NCBI GenBank assembly: GCA_016715285.1
Contig: JADKAO010000005.1
Coordinates: 62,001-126,000 of the forward strand
Direction of reading: 5' to 3'
From: Actinomycetales bacterium
GTDB lineage: Bacteria; Actinomycetota; Actinomycetes; Actinomycetales; Dermatophilaceae
DNA: 64,000 nucleotides
Below, piece by piece: positions 27,750 to 36,183 of the stretch. The notes under the pieces are model-generated. The model saw only the letters and a program-made list of their open reading frames with translations, was not told the DNA's origin and searched no databases. Position numbers and translations under genes: made by a program. Positions within the stretch are counted from its first letter, which is position 1. Each line of letters begins with the position of its first letter.

Positions 27750-29023
27750 CAGCGGGCTTCGCCCTTGCGATAGACCTGACCGTCGGCCTTGGGCATGCGC
27801 AATCGCTGGGATGCGAAGGCAAGAACGAGCAAGGTGGCGACGTACGGGGTCATGCCGGTGAACTCGCGCGGCACGGCGCTCGTGAGGAAGAACCAGGCAA
27901 ACGCGAGGACACCAGTGACGACGGGGACCACCCCGGTCAGTGGCTTGCCCTGACGGCGACGCACGATCTGCCAGATCCCCCAGACGATGAGGAAGATCGC
28001 GATCGGCAGGAGGTAGGCCCGGATCACGTCGCCGCGACCACGAAGATTGATGGCGTCGGTATACCCGAAAAGTGCTGCACCAGCGGTCAACCCTCCTGGT
28101 CGCCAGTTGCCGAAGATCATCGCTGCGAGACCGATATAGCCGCGCCCTGCCGTTTGTCCTTCGCGGTAGAGGTTGGAGGCCACCAACGCGAGGAAGCCGC
28201 CGCCGAGCCCCGCGAATCCGCCGGAGATGAGGACGGCGATGAACTTGTACTTGATGACGTTGACGCCGAGAGTCTCAGCAGCCTGAGGCGCCTCACCACA
28301 GGAACGCAACCGCAGGCCAAATGCCGTCCGCCACAGCACCCACCACGTGCCGATGACCAGGAGCACGGTGAGAATCGTGACGACCGACAGGTTGTTGACG
28401 AGCGCCCGCAGAATGCCTGCGATGTCGGCGAGCAGCCACGTGCCCGAGCGCTCCATCTCACCCAGGGCGTCGGCCGCCGGTGCGATCGTGAGCGCAGGGA
28501 AGGAATCAAGCGGGGGTGACTGTGTCTCGCCTCCACCTGGGAGGTTCTTGAACGTGCGGACCGCGAGATAGGAGGCGGCACCAGCGCCGAGGAGGTTGAC
28601 CGCGACACCAGAAACGATGTGGTCGACGCCGAAGATCACCGTCGCAAGAGCGTGCACTGCACCACCCACGACGCCGAGCAGGATGGCGCCAAAGAGTCCA
28701 GCCCAGACTCCGTAGTAGTAGGCGAAGAACGCGCCGCCCCAGGTGCCGAGGATCATCATGCCCTCAAGTCCGATGTTGGCGACGCCAGCTCGCTCAGACC
28801 ACAGACCGCCGAGGCCCGCGAGCAGGATCGGCATGGTGAGGCCGATCATCGCAGCCGTGGCGCCACTGGAGTCGATGTCGTTAGCGCCGGTGATGACGCG
28901 CAAGGTGGAGATCACGAGCAGACCGCCGCCGATGACGGCATACCAGAACCAGCGCGGTCGCTTGGCCTTGCGCTCGGGCGCCACGGGCGCCTCTACTACT
29001 CCAACGGCGAGGTTGGTGCTCAT
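27749..29023 (-). CDS. ABC transporter permease, nucleoside/simple-sugar (BmpC/NupQ) type
   Basis: Integral membrane subunit of 424 residues with about ten helices. The family signature WSERAGVANIGLEGMMILGTWGG is visible in parts around 75-100 and GYIGLAAMIFGNWRPGGLTAGA near 305-325. The N-terminal 25 residues are a charged cytoplasmic leader. It overlaps the second permease gene by four bases and cdd by one. It forms the importer with the ATPase (30138-31658) and lipoprotein (31855-32907). Nucleosides are the likely cargo because cdd and deoA complete the operon. Confidence 0.88.
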   Translation of the reverse strand: MSTNLAVGVVEAPVAPERKAKRPRWFWYAVIGGGLLVISTLRVITGANDIDSSGATAAMIGLTMPILLAGLGGLWSERAGVANIGLEGMMILGTWGGAFFAYYYGVWAGLFGAILLGVVGGAVHALATVIFGVDHIVSGVAVNLLGAGAASYLAVRTFKNLPGGGETQSPPLDSFPALTIAPAADALGEMERSGTWLLADIAGILRALVNNLSVVTILTVLLVIGTWWVLWRTAFGLRLRSCGEAPQAAETLGVNVIKYKFIAVLISGGFAGLGGGFLALVASNLYREGQTAGRGYIGLAAMIFGNWRPGGLTAGAALFGYTDAINLRGRGDVIRAYLLPIAIFLIVWGIWQIVRRRQGKPLTGVVPVVTGVLAFAWFFLTSAVPREFTGMTPYVATLLVLAFASQRLRMPKADGQVYRKGEAR

Positions 29024-30141
29024 GCCGACACCTCCGCCGCGTCACGCTGGGTCTTGGCCTTCTCTGCGGCGAGAGCCGCAGCAACATTGCGTTGTTCGAG
29101 GGCGATATTGGCTCGACGAACCAGCTCGTAGGCGATCACGACCGACAGCACGATAACTCCTTGGATGACGCCGACCAGTCGATCTGACACGCCCGCATTG
29201 ATCTGCAATCCGTTGGACTGCTGGTCGAGGAAACCCCACACGAGCGCTGCAAACGCCATGCCGAGGTGATGGTTACGGCCCAGCAGCGCCACCGCGATGC
29301 CGGCAAACCCGAGACCTGGCTGGAAGGTTGAGCCATACGCGTAGTCCTGTCCGAACAGCAACGGCATCCCGACAAGCCCGGCCACCGCGCCAGAGCAGAT
29401 CATCGAGGTGAGCACCATCTTCTTGACTTCCACGCCACTTGCAACAGCCGCAGTCTCGGACCCACCGGTGGCGCGAAGATCAAACCCGAAGCGGGTCTTG
29501 TTGAGGACAAACCAATAAAGGAAGCCCACCAGGACGGCGAGAAACAGCAATCCATAGATTTCGCGTTGCTGCTCACCGATCGTGACCGGTATGCCGGGCA
29601 CTCGCGAGGACTCCGGAAGCTTCTTCGTACTGCTGACGTTGCTGCCCTCGGCCGACATCGCGACCTTCTGCAGGAGGAATGCCACGAGGTAGGTTGCGAT
29701 CGCGTTCAGCATGATCGTCGAGATCACCTCGGACACACCGCGCTTGACCTTGAGCCAGCCAGCGATGCCGGCCCATAGGGCGCCGGCACCCATCGCCACC
29801 ACGAGGGAGACGATGATGTTGAGCCAACCTGGGAGCCAGGCTTGCCCACCAAAGGTCGCGGCGGCAAAGGCGGCGACGCGATACTGACCGTCCACACCGA
29901 TGTTGAAGAGGTTCATCCGGAACCCGATGGCGACAGCGACGGCGGACAGGTAGAGCACTACGGCCGAGTTGCCGATCGCGATCAGCAGCCGTGGGTTAGG
30001 CACCTTCAGCAACTGCGCCCACACGTCGCCGACCGGGTCTCGAGCAATCAGCAGGATGATCGAGGTGACCACCATGGCGACCACGATCGAGAGGACCGGT
30101 GCTGCTGCCCCCATGAGGATTCTTCGCGGAGAGAGCTTCAC
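29020..30141 (-). CDS. ABC transporter permease, nucleoside/simple-sugar (BmpD/NupP) type
   Basis: From GTG 30141 there are 373 residues with about nine helices, opening VKLSPRRILMGAAAP. Family motifs include GFRMNLFNIGVDGQYRVAAF near 75-95 and AGLVGMPLLFGQDYAYGSTF near 260-280, the conserved loop that meets the ATPase. The C-terminal tail is a charged helix. The GTG overlaps the ATPase stop by four bases. A longer upstream frame exists but lacks family similarity. Second half of the heterodimeric channel with the gene downstream. Confidence 0.88.
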   Translation of the reverse strand: MKLSPRRILMGAAAPVLSIVVAMVVTSIILLIARDPVGDVWAQLLKVPNPRLLIAIGNSAVVLYLSAVAVAIGFRMNLFNIGVDGQYRVAAFAAATFGGQAWLPGWLNIIVSLVVAMGAGALWAGIAGWLKVKRGVSEVISTIMLNAIATYLVAFLLQKVAMSAEGSNVSSTKKLPESSRVPGIPVTIGEQQREIYGLLFLAVLVGFLYWFVLNKTRFGFDLRATGGSETAAVASGVEVKKMVLTSMICSGAVAGLVGMPLLFGQDYAYGSTFQPGLGFAGIAVALLGRNHHLGMAFAALVWGFLDQQSNGLQINAGVSDRLVGVIQGVIVLSVVIAYELVRRANIALEQRNVAAALAAEKAKTQRDAAEVSA

Positions 30142-31658
30142 TTGGTGTCCTCCTGCTCGCCGTGGCCATGTCCGTCGGCACCAGTCATTGCGGCACCGAG
30201 CTCTTCCCGTGTCACGACGTCGGGATCGAAGGGTGCTGAGAGACCACCGCGAAGGATGACCCGCAGCGTGTCGGAAAGCCCGACGAGTTCTTCCAGGTCT
30301 GCCGAGATGAGCAGGACAGCCATCCCCTCGCGTCTGGCCTTCTTGATGATCGCCCAAATGGACGCTTGGGCACCGACGTCGACGCCGCGGGTGGGGTGGG
30401 CAGCAATGAGGACGCGGGGTTGATGGCGCAGCTCCCGCCCAATGATGAGCTTCTGCTGATTCCCGCCTGACAACGAGCCCGCTGTCACCGTGATGGACGG
30501 AGTGCGGACGTCAAAATCATGGACGATCGCCTCGGTGTCGGCCTTGGCGGCCTTGGCGTCGATGAGTTGTCCCTTGACGTTGGGCGCCTGGGTCTGGTGA
30601 CCGAGGATGACGTTTTCCCACAGGGGAGCTTCCAGCAGCAGCCCGTGCCGATGCCGATCCTCGGGGATGTAACCGACCCCGGCTTCGCGGATCTCGCGAA
30701 CCTCCCAGTCAGAGATGTCCTTGTCATCGAGCCAGATCCGGCCAGAGGTTGGCTCTCGCATCCCCATGATGACCTCGACCAGCTCGGCCTGGCCGTTGCC
30801 CTCGACACCAGCTATCCCGACGATCTCCCCAGCGTGGATGGTGAGGCTGACGTTGTTGAGCACCTTGCGCTGCCCAACACCACCGTCGAGGTCGACTGCG
30901 TCAATCGTGAGAACAGCCTTATCGGTGACGGTGGATTCCTCGGTGCTGGGGTTAGGCAACGCAGACCCGACCATCAGCTCAGCGAGTTGCCGTGCCGTGG
31001 TCGTCTTCGGGTCAGCCGTCGCGACTGTCGTGCCGCGCCGGATCACCGTGATGTCATCGGCAACCGAGAGGACCTCGTCGAGTTTGTGCGAGATGAACAT
31101 GACGGTCAGGCCCTCCGCCTTGAGCTCACGCAGGTTGTCGAAAAGCTCGGCAACCTCTTGCGGCACCAGGACAGCGGTGGGTTCGTCGAGGATGAGGATT
31201 TTGGCGCCGCGGTAGAGCACTTTGAGGATTTCGACGCGCTGCCGTGCCCCCACGCCCAGCACCTCCACGAGATCGTCGGGGTCAACGTCGAGCCCGTACT
31301 CCTTGGAGATCGATCGGATCTTCGCGCGTGCCCGATCACCAATGCCGTGCAATTTCTCGGCACCCAACACCACGTTTTCCAACACAGTCAGGTTGTCGGC
31401 CAGCATGAAGTGCTGGAAAACCATCCCAATGCCGGCGTCGATCGCGTCCGTCGGGGTCTTGAGGGCGACAGCGTGGCCATTAACCGTGATGGTGCCCTCG
31501 TCAGGCTGTTGCACCCCGTAAAGGATCTTCATCAACGTCGACTTGCCTGCGCCGTTTTCACCGACCAGAGCATGCACAGTGCCGCGACGCACCTTGAGCT
31601 CAATGTCCTTGTTAGCGACCACGCCGGGGAAGCGTTTCGTGATGCCGTGCAACTCCAC
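30138..31658 (-). CDS. ABC transporter ATP-binding protein with two ATPase domains (nucleoside/simple-sugar type)
   Basis: The 506 residues hold two nucleotide-binding domains in tandem. Domain 1 has Walker A GENGAGKSTLMK near 33, a signature region written LGVGARQRVEILKVL and Walker B LILDEPTAVL. Domain 2 has GVEGNGQAELVEV (degenerate Walker A, usual for RbsA/BmpB relatives) and the signature LSGGNQQKLIIGREL, then HPTRGVDVGAQ. Translation most likely begins at GTG 31658, which is the final GTG of a GTATGCCGTG word; the only upstream in-frame codons before a stop contain no other start. A 196-bp gap with a hairpin separates it from the lipoprotein gene. Confidence 0.9.
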   Translation of the reverse strand: MELHGITKRFPGVVANKDIELKVRRGTVHALVGENGAGKSTLMKILYGVQQPDEGTITVNGHAVALKTPTDAIDAGIGMVFQHFMLADNLTVLENVVLGAEKLHGIGDRARAKIRSISKEYGLDVDPDDLVEVLGVGARQRVEILKVLYRGAKILILDEPTAVLVPQEVAELFDNLRELKAEGLTVMFISHKLDEVLSVADDITVIRRGTTVATADPKTTTARQLAELMVGSALPNPSTEESTVTDKAVLTIDAVDLDGGVGQRKVLNNVSLTIHAGEIVGIAGVEGNGQAELVEVIMGMREPTSGRIWLDDKDISDWEVREIREAGVGYIPEDRHRHGLLLEAPLWENVILGHQTQAPNVKGQLIDAKAAKADTEAIVHDFDVRTPSITVTAGSLSGGNQQKLIIGRELRHQPRVLIAAHPTRGVDVGAQASIWAIIKKARREGMAVLLISADLEELVGLSDTLRVILRGGLSAPFDPDVVTREELGAAMTGADGHGHGEQEDTK

Positions 31659-31740
31659 GGCATACGTCTCTGTTGGGCTGGTGGAGGCGGTGATAACGCA
31701 CTCTCCTCAATCGGGCTCGCCATAGGGCGAGGCGGGCTTC

Positions 31741-31753
31741 CTCACAGTGTGAG
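31741..31753. promoter_or_regulatory. 13-bp palindrome upstream of the importer ATPase gene
   Basis: CTCACA-G-TGTGAG is a perfect inverted repeat located 83 bases before the ATPase start, within the gap between the lipoprotein and ATPase genes. It could be an operator for internal control of the transporter operon. No adjacent regulator gene supports this, so it is only a candidate. Confidence 0.3.
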
Positions 31754-31774
31754 ACCGCTCAACCTACGCCAAAC

Positions 31775-31812
31775 GCCAGCCCGAGGACACCCTTTCGGGG
31801 CCTCGGACTGGC
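31775..31812 (-). terminator. Intercistronic hairpin after the lipoprotein gene (attenuator/processing stem)
   Basis: GCCAGCCCGAGG (31775-31786) pairs with CCTCGGACTGGC (31801-31812) with one mismatch, and the inner CCC/GGG extends the stem. It lies 43 bases past the lipoprotein stop and before the ATPase gene. Such stems often partly terminate transcription or protect mRNA so that the binding lipoprotein is made in excess over the membrane subunits. There is no U-run. Confidence 0.55.
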
Positions 31813-31854
31813 GCCTGACTTAACCGTGGTTGGTCACCGGTTCACACGTGCTTG

Positions 31855-32907
31855 TTACGGCTTCGTGGGGACCGTGATCTTGCCGTCGACGATCTGCTGC
31901 TTGAGGTCGTCGAGCTTGGCCTTGATGTCGTCGACCTGGCCGCCGGTCGTCGAATAGCCGACACCGTTGCTCTTGAGGTTGAAGACCTTCTCACCGGACT
32001 TGAAGGTGCCGTCCTTGACCGACTTGATGAAGTCGTAGACACCGACGTCGACCTTCTTGAGCATCGAGGTGATGATGACGTCCTTCACCGACGCGAGCGA
32101 CGGCGAGGCAGCCTGGTCGGAGTCGACACCAATGGCCCACTTGCCTGCGGCCTTGGCGGCAGTGAAGACGCCACCACCGGAGCCACCAGCAGCGTGGTAA
32201 ACGACGTCGGCGCCATCCTGGTACATGCCCTCAGCAGCGAGCTTGCCCTTGTCGACCGAGCCAAAGCCCGACATGTCCGGCGGCTGGGTGAGGTACTTGA
32301 CCGAGACCTTGATGTTGGGGTTAACGGCCTTGGCACCAGCGGTGAAACCGGCTTCGAACTTCTTGATGAGGTCCATCTCGACGCCACCGACGAAGCCGAT
32401 CTTGCCGGTCTTGGACTTGAGCGCCGCGGCCGCACCGACAAGGAACGAGCCCTCGTGCTCAGCGAACGTGATGTTCTCGATGTTGGCGCCCTGGGCGCCC
32501 GTAGAGTCAACCAGCGCGAACTTGACGTTCTTGTTGGTCGCGGCAACCTTCTTCACCGAGTCGGCATACGCGAAGCCGACCGCGACGATGTTGGTGTAAC
32601 CAGCGTCGATGAGCTGCTGGAGGCGCTCTTCACGAGCGGACTCGGCCTCACCGTTGGCGGCCGAAGCCTCCTTGCTGCTGATGCCGAGTTCCTTGGCGGC
32701 CTTGTCGAGGCCTGCGGCGGCGGCGTCGTTGAACGACTGGTCGCCACGCCCGCCCACGTCGTACGCCATGCCGACCTTGATTGCGGCCGCGCCGCCGCCG
32801 GTCGAGCCCGACGTCGCAGTCGGGGTCGTCGTGCCGCTGCTGCTGCACGCGGCAAGCGCAAGCGAGGCAGCTGTCGCAGCGACAGCCATCTTCATCACCT
32901 GACGCAA
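31855..32907 (-). CDS. BMP/PnrA-family nucleoside-binding lipoprotein
   Basis: Extracytoplasmic ligand-binding subunit of the ABC importer encoded downstream. The start is taken as TTG 32907 because AAGGAGA sits about six bases before it on the minus strand; ATGs follow within five codons. The signal peptide ends in a lipobox (LALAACSSS), then a Thr/Ser/Gly linker and the BMP domain: VGMAYDVGGRGDQSFND, then TNIVAVGFAYADSV, VALVDSTG-like VKFALVDSTG, GFVGGVEMDLIKKFEAGF and YHAAGGSGGGVF. Length 350. Family members bind purine and pyrimidine nucleosides, which suits the cdd-deoA genes of the same operon. Confidence 0.92.
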   Translation of the reverse strand: MRQVMKMAVAATAASLALAACSSSGTTTPTATSGSTGGGAAAIKVGMAYDVGGRGDQSFNDAAAAGLDKAAKELGISSKEASAANGEAESAREERLQQLIDAGYTNIVAVGFAYADSVKKVAATNKNVKFALVDSTGAQGANIENITFAEHEGSFLVGAAAALKSKTGKIGFVGGVEMDLIKKFEAGFTAGAKAVNPNIKVSVKYLTQPPDMSGFGSVDKGKLAAEGMYQDGADVVYHAAGGSGGGVFTAAKAAGKWAIGVDSDQAASPSLASVKDVIITSMLKKVDVGVYDFIKSVKDGTFKSGEKVFNLKSNGVGYSTTGGQVDDIKAKLDDLKQQIVDGKITVPTKP

Positions 32908-32944
32908 GGTGGTCTCCTTCTTCGAGGGTGTTGGGGATAAACCA

Positions 32945-32966
32945 GCGTGCGGGAGCACCCGCGCGC
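32945..32966 (-). terminator. Hairpin between M20 hydrolase and lipoprotein genes
   Basis: GCGTGCGGG and CCCGCGCGC pair around the loop AGCA, with one G-T pair. On the minus strand it lies after the M20 hydrolase stop (33034) and before the lipoprotein start (32907). It is thus either the terminator of the former or part of the untranslated leader of the latter. Only a short T-rich stretch follows. Confidence 0.4.
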
Positions 32967-33033
32967 TCATTTGCACGAGGGTACTCGCGGCCTTGCCACA
33001 CTTCTTGCCCCGCTCGGGCCAGCGCCGGAACCG

Positions 33034-34248
33034 TTATCGAAGCGACACGTCGGCGGCCCGGGCAGCTGCCGCCACAACTGCACCAGCAAGCACGCGTGCA
33101 CCGCCAGTAACAGCCCGCTCATCCACGGTGAAGTCACCCTGATGGAGGTCATAGGTCGGGCCGCCCGGGAGCCGAGTTCCCAGTCGCGCTAACGCCCCCG
33201 GAATCTTGGTGAGGTACCACGCGAAATCTTCGCCACCCAGCGACTGCCGGACCGGCATCTCAACGGCCTTGGCCATCCCGACGGCGGTGCGCAACACATC
33301 GACACCTTCCGCGGTGTTGACGACCGGAGGCACCCCCCGGGTGTGGGTGATCTCGTGTGTCACGGCATACGGCGCAAGGACCTCAGCCACGAGCCCGGCG
33401 ATGAGGTCCCCGGCCTCTCGCCATACATCGGCGTCGAGGACTCGCAAGGTGCCAGACACCAAGCCGGTTGACGGAATGACGTTCGGTGCACCACCGGCGT
33501 GGACCGAGCCCCACACCACGGACAGCCCAGCCCGCGGGTCGACGCGGCGCGACAACACTGCGGGGATCTCGGTGATCACCTTGGCGAGGGCGAAGGTGAG
33601 GTCCTGGGTGAGGTGCGGCCGCGAGGTGTGTCCGCCGTGACCGTGGACGGTCACTTCAATCGCGTCCGTGGCGGCCGTGATGGGCCCAAGGCGCAGGCCA
33701 ATTTGGCCGACGTCCAGCGTGGGCTCGCAGTGCAGGCCGTAGATTTCGTCGACCCCGGCGAGGCCGCCAGCTTCGATGACCTTGAGCGCGCCGCCGGGCA
33801 CGACTTCCTCCGCGGGCTGGAAGAGCAGCCGTATTGCCGCGCCCGACCGCTCCCAAGTCTCCCGCCGGGCGGCGAGCGCCAGGCCCGCGCCCAAGCAGGC
33901 GACAGTGTGGACATCATGGCCGCACGCGTGTGCGATGCCATCGGTGGTGGACGCCCAGGGGAGGCCAGTGCGCTCGATGACGGGGAGGGCGTCGAGGTCC
34001 GCGCGCAGCGCGATCCGGTACGCCGGGTCGTCAGGTCCGAGATCGGCCACAAGGCCGGTGCCGGGGAGTCGGGTGACGCGGTAGCCCGCGTCGACGAGTC
34101 GATTGCCGACCAGATCGGTGGTGCGGGCTTCGTGCCAGGAGAGCTCCGGATGAGCGTGGATATCGCGCCGAATCGACACCAAGGTGGCGTCAAGATCAGA
34201 CAGCGTCGCCTGGACGGCGTCCTGCTGCTCGGGCGTGACCATGCTCAT
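33034..34248 (-). CDS. M20-family amidohydrolase
   Basis: Metal-dependent amidase/deacylase of 404 residues from ATG 34248 (a longer start at 34275 would run into the divergent psuG gene). Motifs are RRDIHAHPELSWHE near 27, ALRADLDALPV near 85, CGHDVHTVACLGAG near 113 (Cys-Gly-His ligand loop of hippurate hydrolase/IAA-amino-acid hydrolase types), FQPAEEVVPGGA near 147 (catalytic Glu), a dimerisation lid with HGHGGHTSRPH, and GGEDFAWYL near 355. Substrate unknown; the neighbours are nucleoside and pseudouridine genes. Confidence 0.88.
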   Translation of the reverse strand: MSMVTPEQQDAVQATLSDLDATLVSIRRDIHAHPELSWHEARTTDLVGNRLVDAGYRVTRLPGTGLVADLGPDDPAYRIALRADLDALPVIERTGLPWASTTDGIAHACGHDVHTVACLGAGLALAARRETWERSGAAIRLLFQPAEEVVPGGALKVIEAGGLAGVDEIYGLHCEPTLDVGQIGLRLGPITAATDAIEVTVHGHGGHTSRPHLTQDLTFALAKVITEIPAVLSRRVDPRAGLSVVWGSVHAGGAPNVIPSTGLVSGTLRVLDADVWREAGDLIAGLVAEVLAPYAVTHEITHTRGVPPVVNTAEGVDVLRTAVGMAKAVEMPVRQSLGGEDFAWYLTKIPGALARLGTRLPGGPTYDLHQGDFTVDERAVTGGARVLAGAVVAAAARAADVSLR

Positions 34249-34273
34249 GGTTGGCACAGCGTAGTGTGCCGCC

Positions 34274-35263
34274 ATGGCTCCTGCTGCCCGCCCCCTCGCT
34301 GATTCATTGCAGGTTCACGATGGGCACGGGCCCCTCGTCATCGCCAACGCGGTCGCTGCCGCGCTCGCCGCGGGTCAGGGTGTCGTCGCACTTGAGAGCA
34401 CGATCCTCTCCCACGGGCTCCCTCGCGGCGACAACCTCCGCGTCGGCCGCGAGATCGAGGCCGCGGTCCGAGCCGGAGGGGCCGTACCCGCGACCATCGC
34501 AATGCTCAACGGCACCGTCCACATTGGACTCGATGACGCTGCGCTGGAACAGCTCTGCAGCAGCGACGACATCATCAAGTTGAGCATGCGTGACCTCGGC
34601 GTCGCCGCTGCGCTTGGGCTCAGCGGGGCGACGACGGTCGCGTCGACGAGCGCACTCGCGCATCGCGTCGGGATTCGGGTTTTCGCGACCGGTGGCCTGG
34701 GTGGAGTGCACCGCGGCGCCGCCGAGACGTTTGATGTCTCTGCTGACCTCGGCGTCCTCGCGACCACCCCCGTGCTCGTCGTGTGCGCCGGCGTCAAGTC
34801 CATCCTTGATGTGCCTGGCACGCTCGAGTACCTGGAGACCCTCTCGGTCCCGGTGCTTGGCTATCGCACCGATGCCTTCCCGGGGTTCTACTTGAGTGAC
34901 TCCGGGTATGCCGCCCCGTGGCGGATCGAGTCGGCGGCTCAGGCTGCCGCTGTGGTGCACGCTCGTGATGTGCTAGCGACGGACTCGGCCGGCGTCGTCG
35001 TCGCCAATCCGCTCCCCCTCGATCGGCAGGTCGACCCCACCCTTCATGACCGGCTGGTCACCCAAGGACTAGAGCTGTTGGCGCGCAAGGGTATTCATGG
35101 CAAGGAGGTCACCCCAGCTCTGCTGGAGTTCTTCCACGACAACTCCGGCGGCGAGTCGCTGCGGGCCAATATCGAGCTCGTGCTCGCCAACGCCCGCCTC
35201 GCCGGGGAGATCGCGGCAGCGCTATCCGAGCTGACTGTGACGCAGTCGAGCACCTCCGTCTGA
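34274..35263 (+). CDS. psuG: Pseudouridine-5'-phosphate glycosidase
   Basis: Cleaves pseudouridine 5'-phosphate into uracil and ribose-5-phosphate. The 329 residues show the family's conserved blocks: VVALESTILSHGLPRGDNL near 35-53, GAVPATIAMLNGTVHIGL near 70-88, GATTVASTSALAHRVGIRVF near 118-137, GGVHRGAAETFDVSADL, and LGYRTDAFPGFYLSDSG. The kinase that makes its substrate is the next gene, two bases after the stop, so this is a two-gene pseudouridine catabolism unit. Confidence 0.95.
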   Translation: MAPAARPLADSLQVHDGHGPLVIANAVAAALAAGQGVVALESTILSHGLPRGDNLRVGREIEAAVRAGGAVPATIAMLNGTVHIGLDDAALEQLCSSDDIIKLSMRDLGVAAALGLSGATTVASTSALAHRVGIRVFATGGLGGVHRGAAETFDVSADLGVLATTPVLVVCAGVKSILDVPGTLEYLETLSVPVLGYRTDAFPGFYLSDSGYAAPWRIESAAQAAAVVHARDVLATDSAGVVVANPLPLDRQVDPTLHDRLVTQGLELLARKGIHGKEVTPALLEFFHDNSGGESLRANIELVLANARLAGEIAAALSELTVTQSSTSV

Positions 35264-35265
35264 CT

Positions 35266-36162
35266 GTGGCAACGCGGCCGGTCGTCGTCATCGGTGACGT
35301 GGGGCTCGATGTCCTCGTCCGGCCCCACGGCGCGATCCAGCACGGCACGGACACCCGGTCAGACGTCCTGGTCAGCCCCGGCGGCGCTGGCGGCAACACG
35401 GCGACCTGGCTGGCGGCATACCAGCTCGATGTCACCCTGATCGCCCGGATTGGCGACGACCCCGCGGGACTGGCCGTGCGCGCCGACCTCGAGACCGCGG
35501 GCGTGACGCCCGCGCTTCACGTCGACCCAGAGCACGCGACCTGCACCGTTGTTGTGCTCGTGGACGCCGCCGGCGAGCGCACCATGCTCCCTGACCGCGG
35601 CGCGAACCGGCATCTGTCGGTCACCGATGTCGAGCTCAACGCACTTGAGCTGGGAGGCGGCGGACACGGCATACCCCATCTGCATGTGTCTGGGTATGTG
35701 CTCTTCGACGAGGGCTCGCGCGCAGCGGGGCTCGCCGCCTTGCGGCAGGCGCGCGACCTCGGCTGGACGACGTCGGTCGACCCCCAGTCCCCGGCGCACC
35801 TCCGGGCGGTCGGTGCGGATGCCTTCCTCGCGTGGGTTGACGGCGTCGACCTCCTGCTCCCCAACGAGCCCGAACTCGCGTGCCTGGGCGGTGAGGAAGC
35901 CGCACTGCGCGCCGTGGACGCCATCGTTGTGACCGAGGACGCGCGCGGAGCCCGCTGGGTATGCCGTGACGCCTGGCCGGTCCGGGTCCCGGCCCCGCAC
36001 GTCGAGGTCGTGGACAGCACCGGAGCCGGGGATGCCTTTAACGCCGGGTTCCTGCGCGCCTGGCTGGCGGGCGAGACGACCCAGAGCGCGCTCGAAGCGG
36101 GCGTCGCAGCGGGCAGCGCGGCCGTCACCCGCGTGGGTGCCCGGCCGCGCCGTTCCCGCTAA
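35266..36162 (+). CDS. psuK: PfkB-family kinase, probable pseudouridine kinase
   Basis: Phosphorylates a sugar or nucleoside at the 5' position with ATP. The 298 residues contain the PfkB N-terminal glycine patch GGAGGNTATWLA near 37-48 and the C-terminal signature DSTGAGDAFNAGFLRAWLAG near 250-268 with the catalytic Asp. It begins with GTG two bases after psuG, which indicates pseudouridine as substrate. The ATA codon at 35671 is imposed by a CGGCATAC word. Confidence 0.85.
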   Translation: MATRPVVVIGDVGLDVLVRPHGAIQHGTDTRSDVLVSPGGAGGNTATWLAAYQLDVTLIARIGDDPAGLAVRADLETAGVTPALHVDPEHATCTVVVLVDAAGERTMLPDRGANRHLSVTDVELNALELGGGGHGIPHLHVSGYVLFDEGSRAAGLAALRQARDLGWTTSVDPQSPAHLRAVGADAFLAWVDGVDLLLPNEPELACLGGEEAALRAVDAIVVTEDARGARWVCRDAWPVRVPAPHVEVVDSTGAGDAFNAGFLRAWLAGETTQSALEAGVAAGSAAVTRVGARPRRSR

Positions 36163-36183
36163 ACCCTTGCCTCAGAAGGCCGA

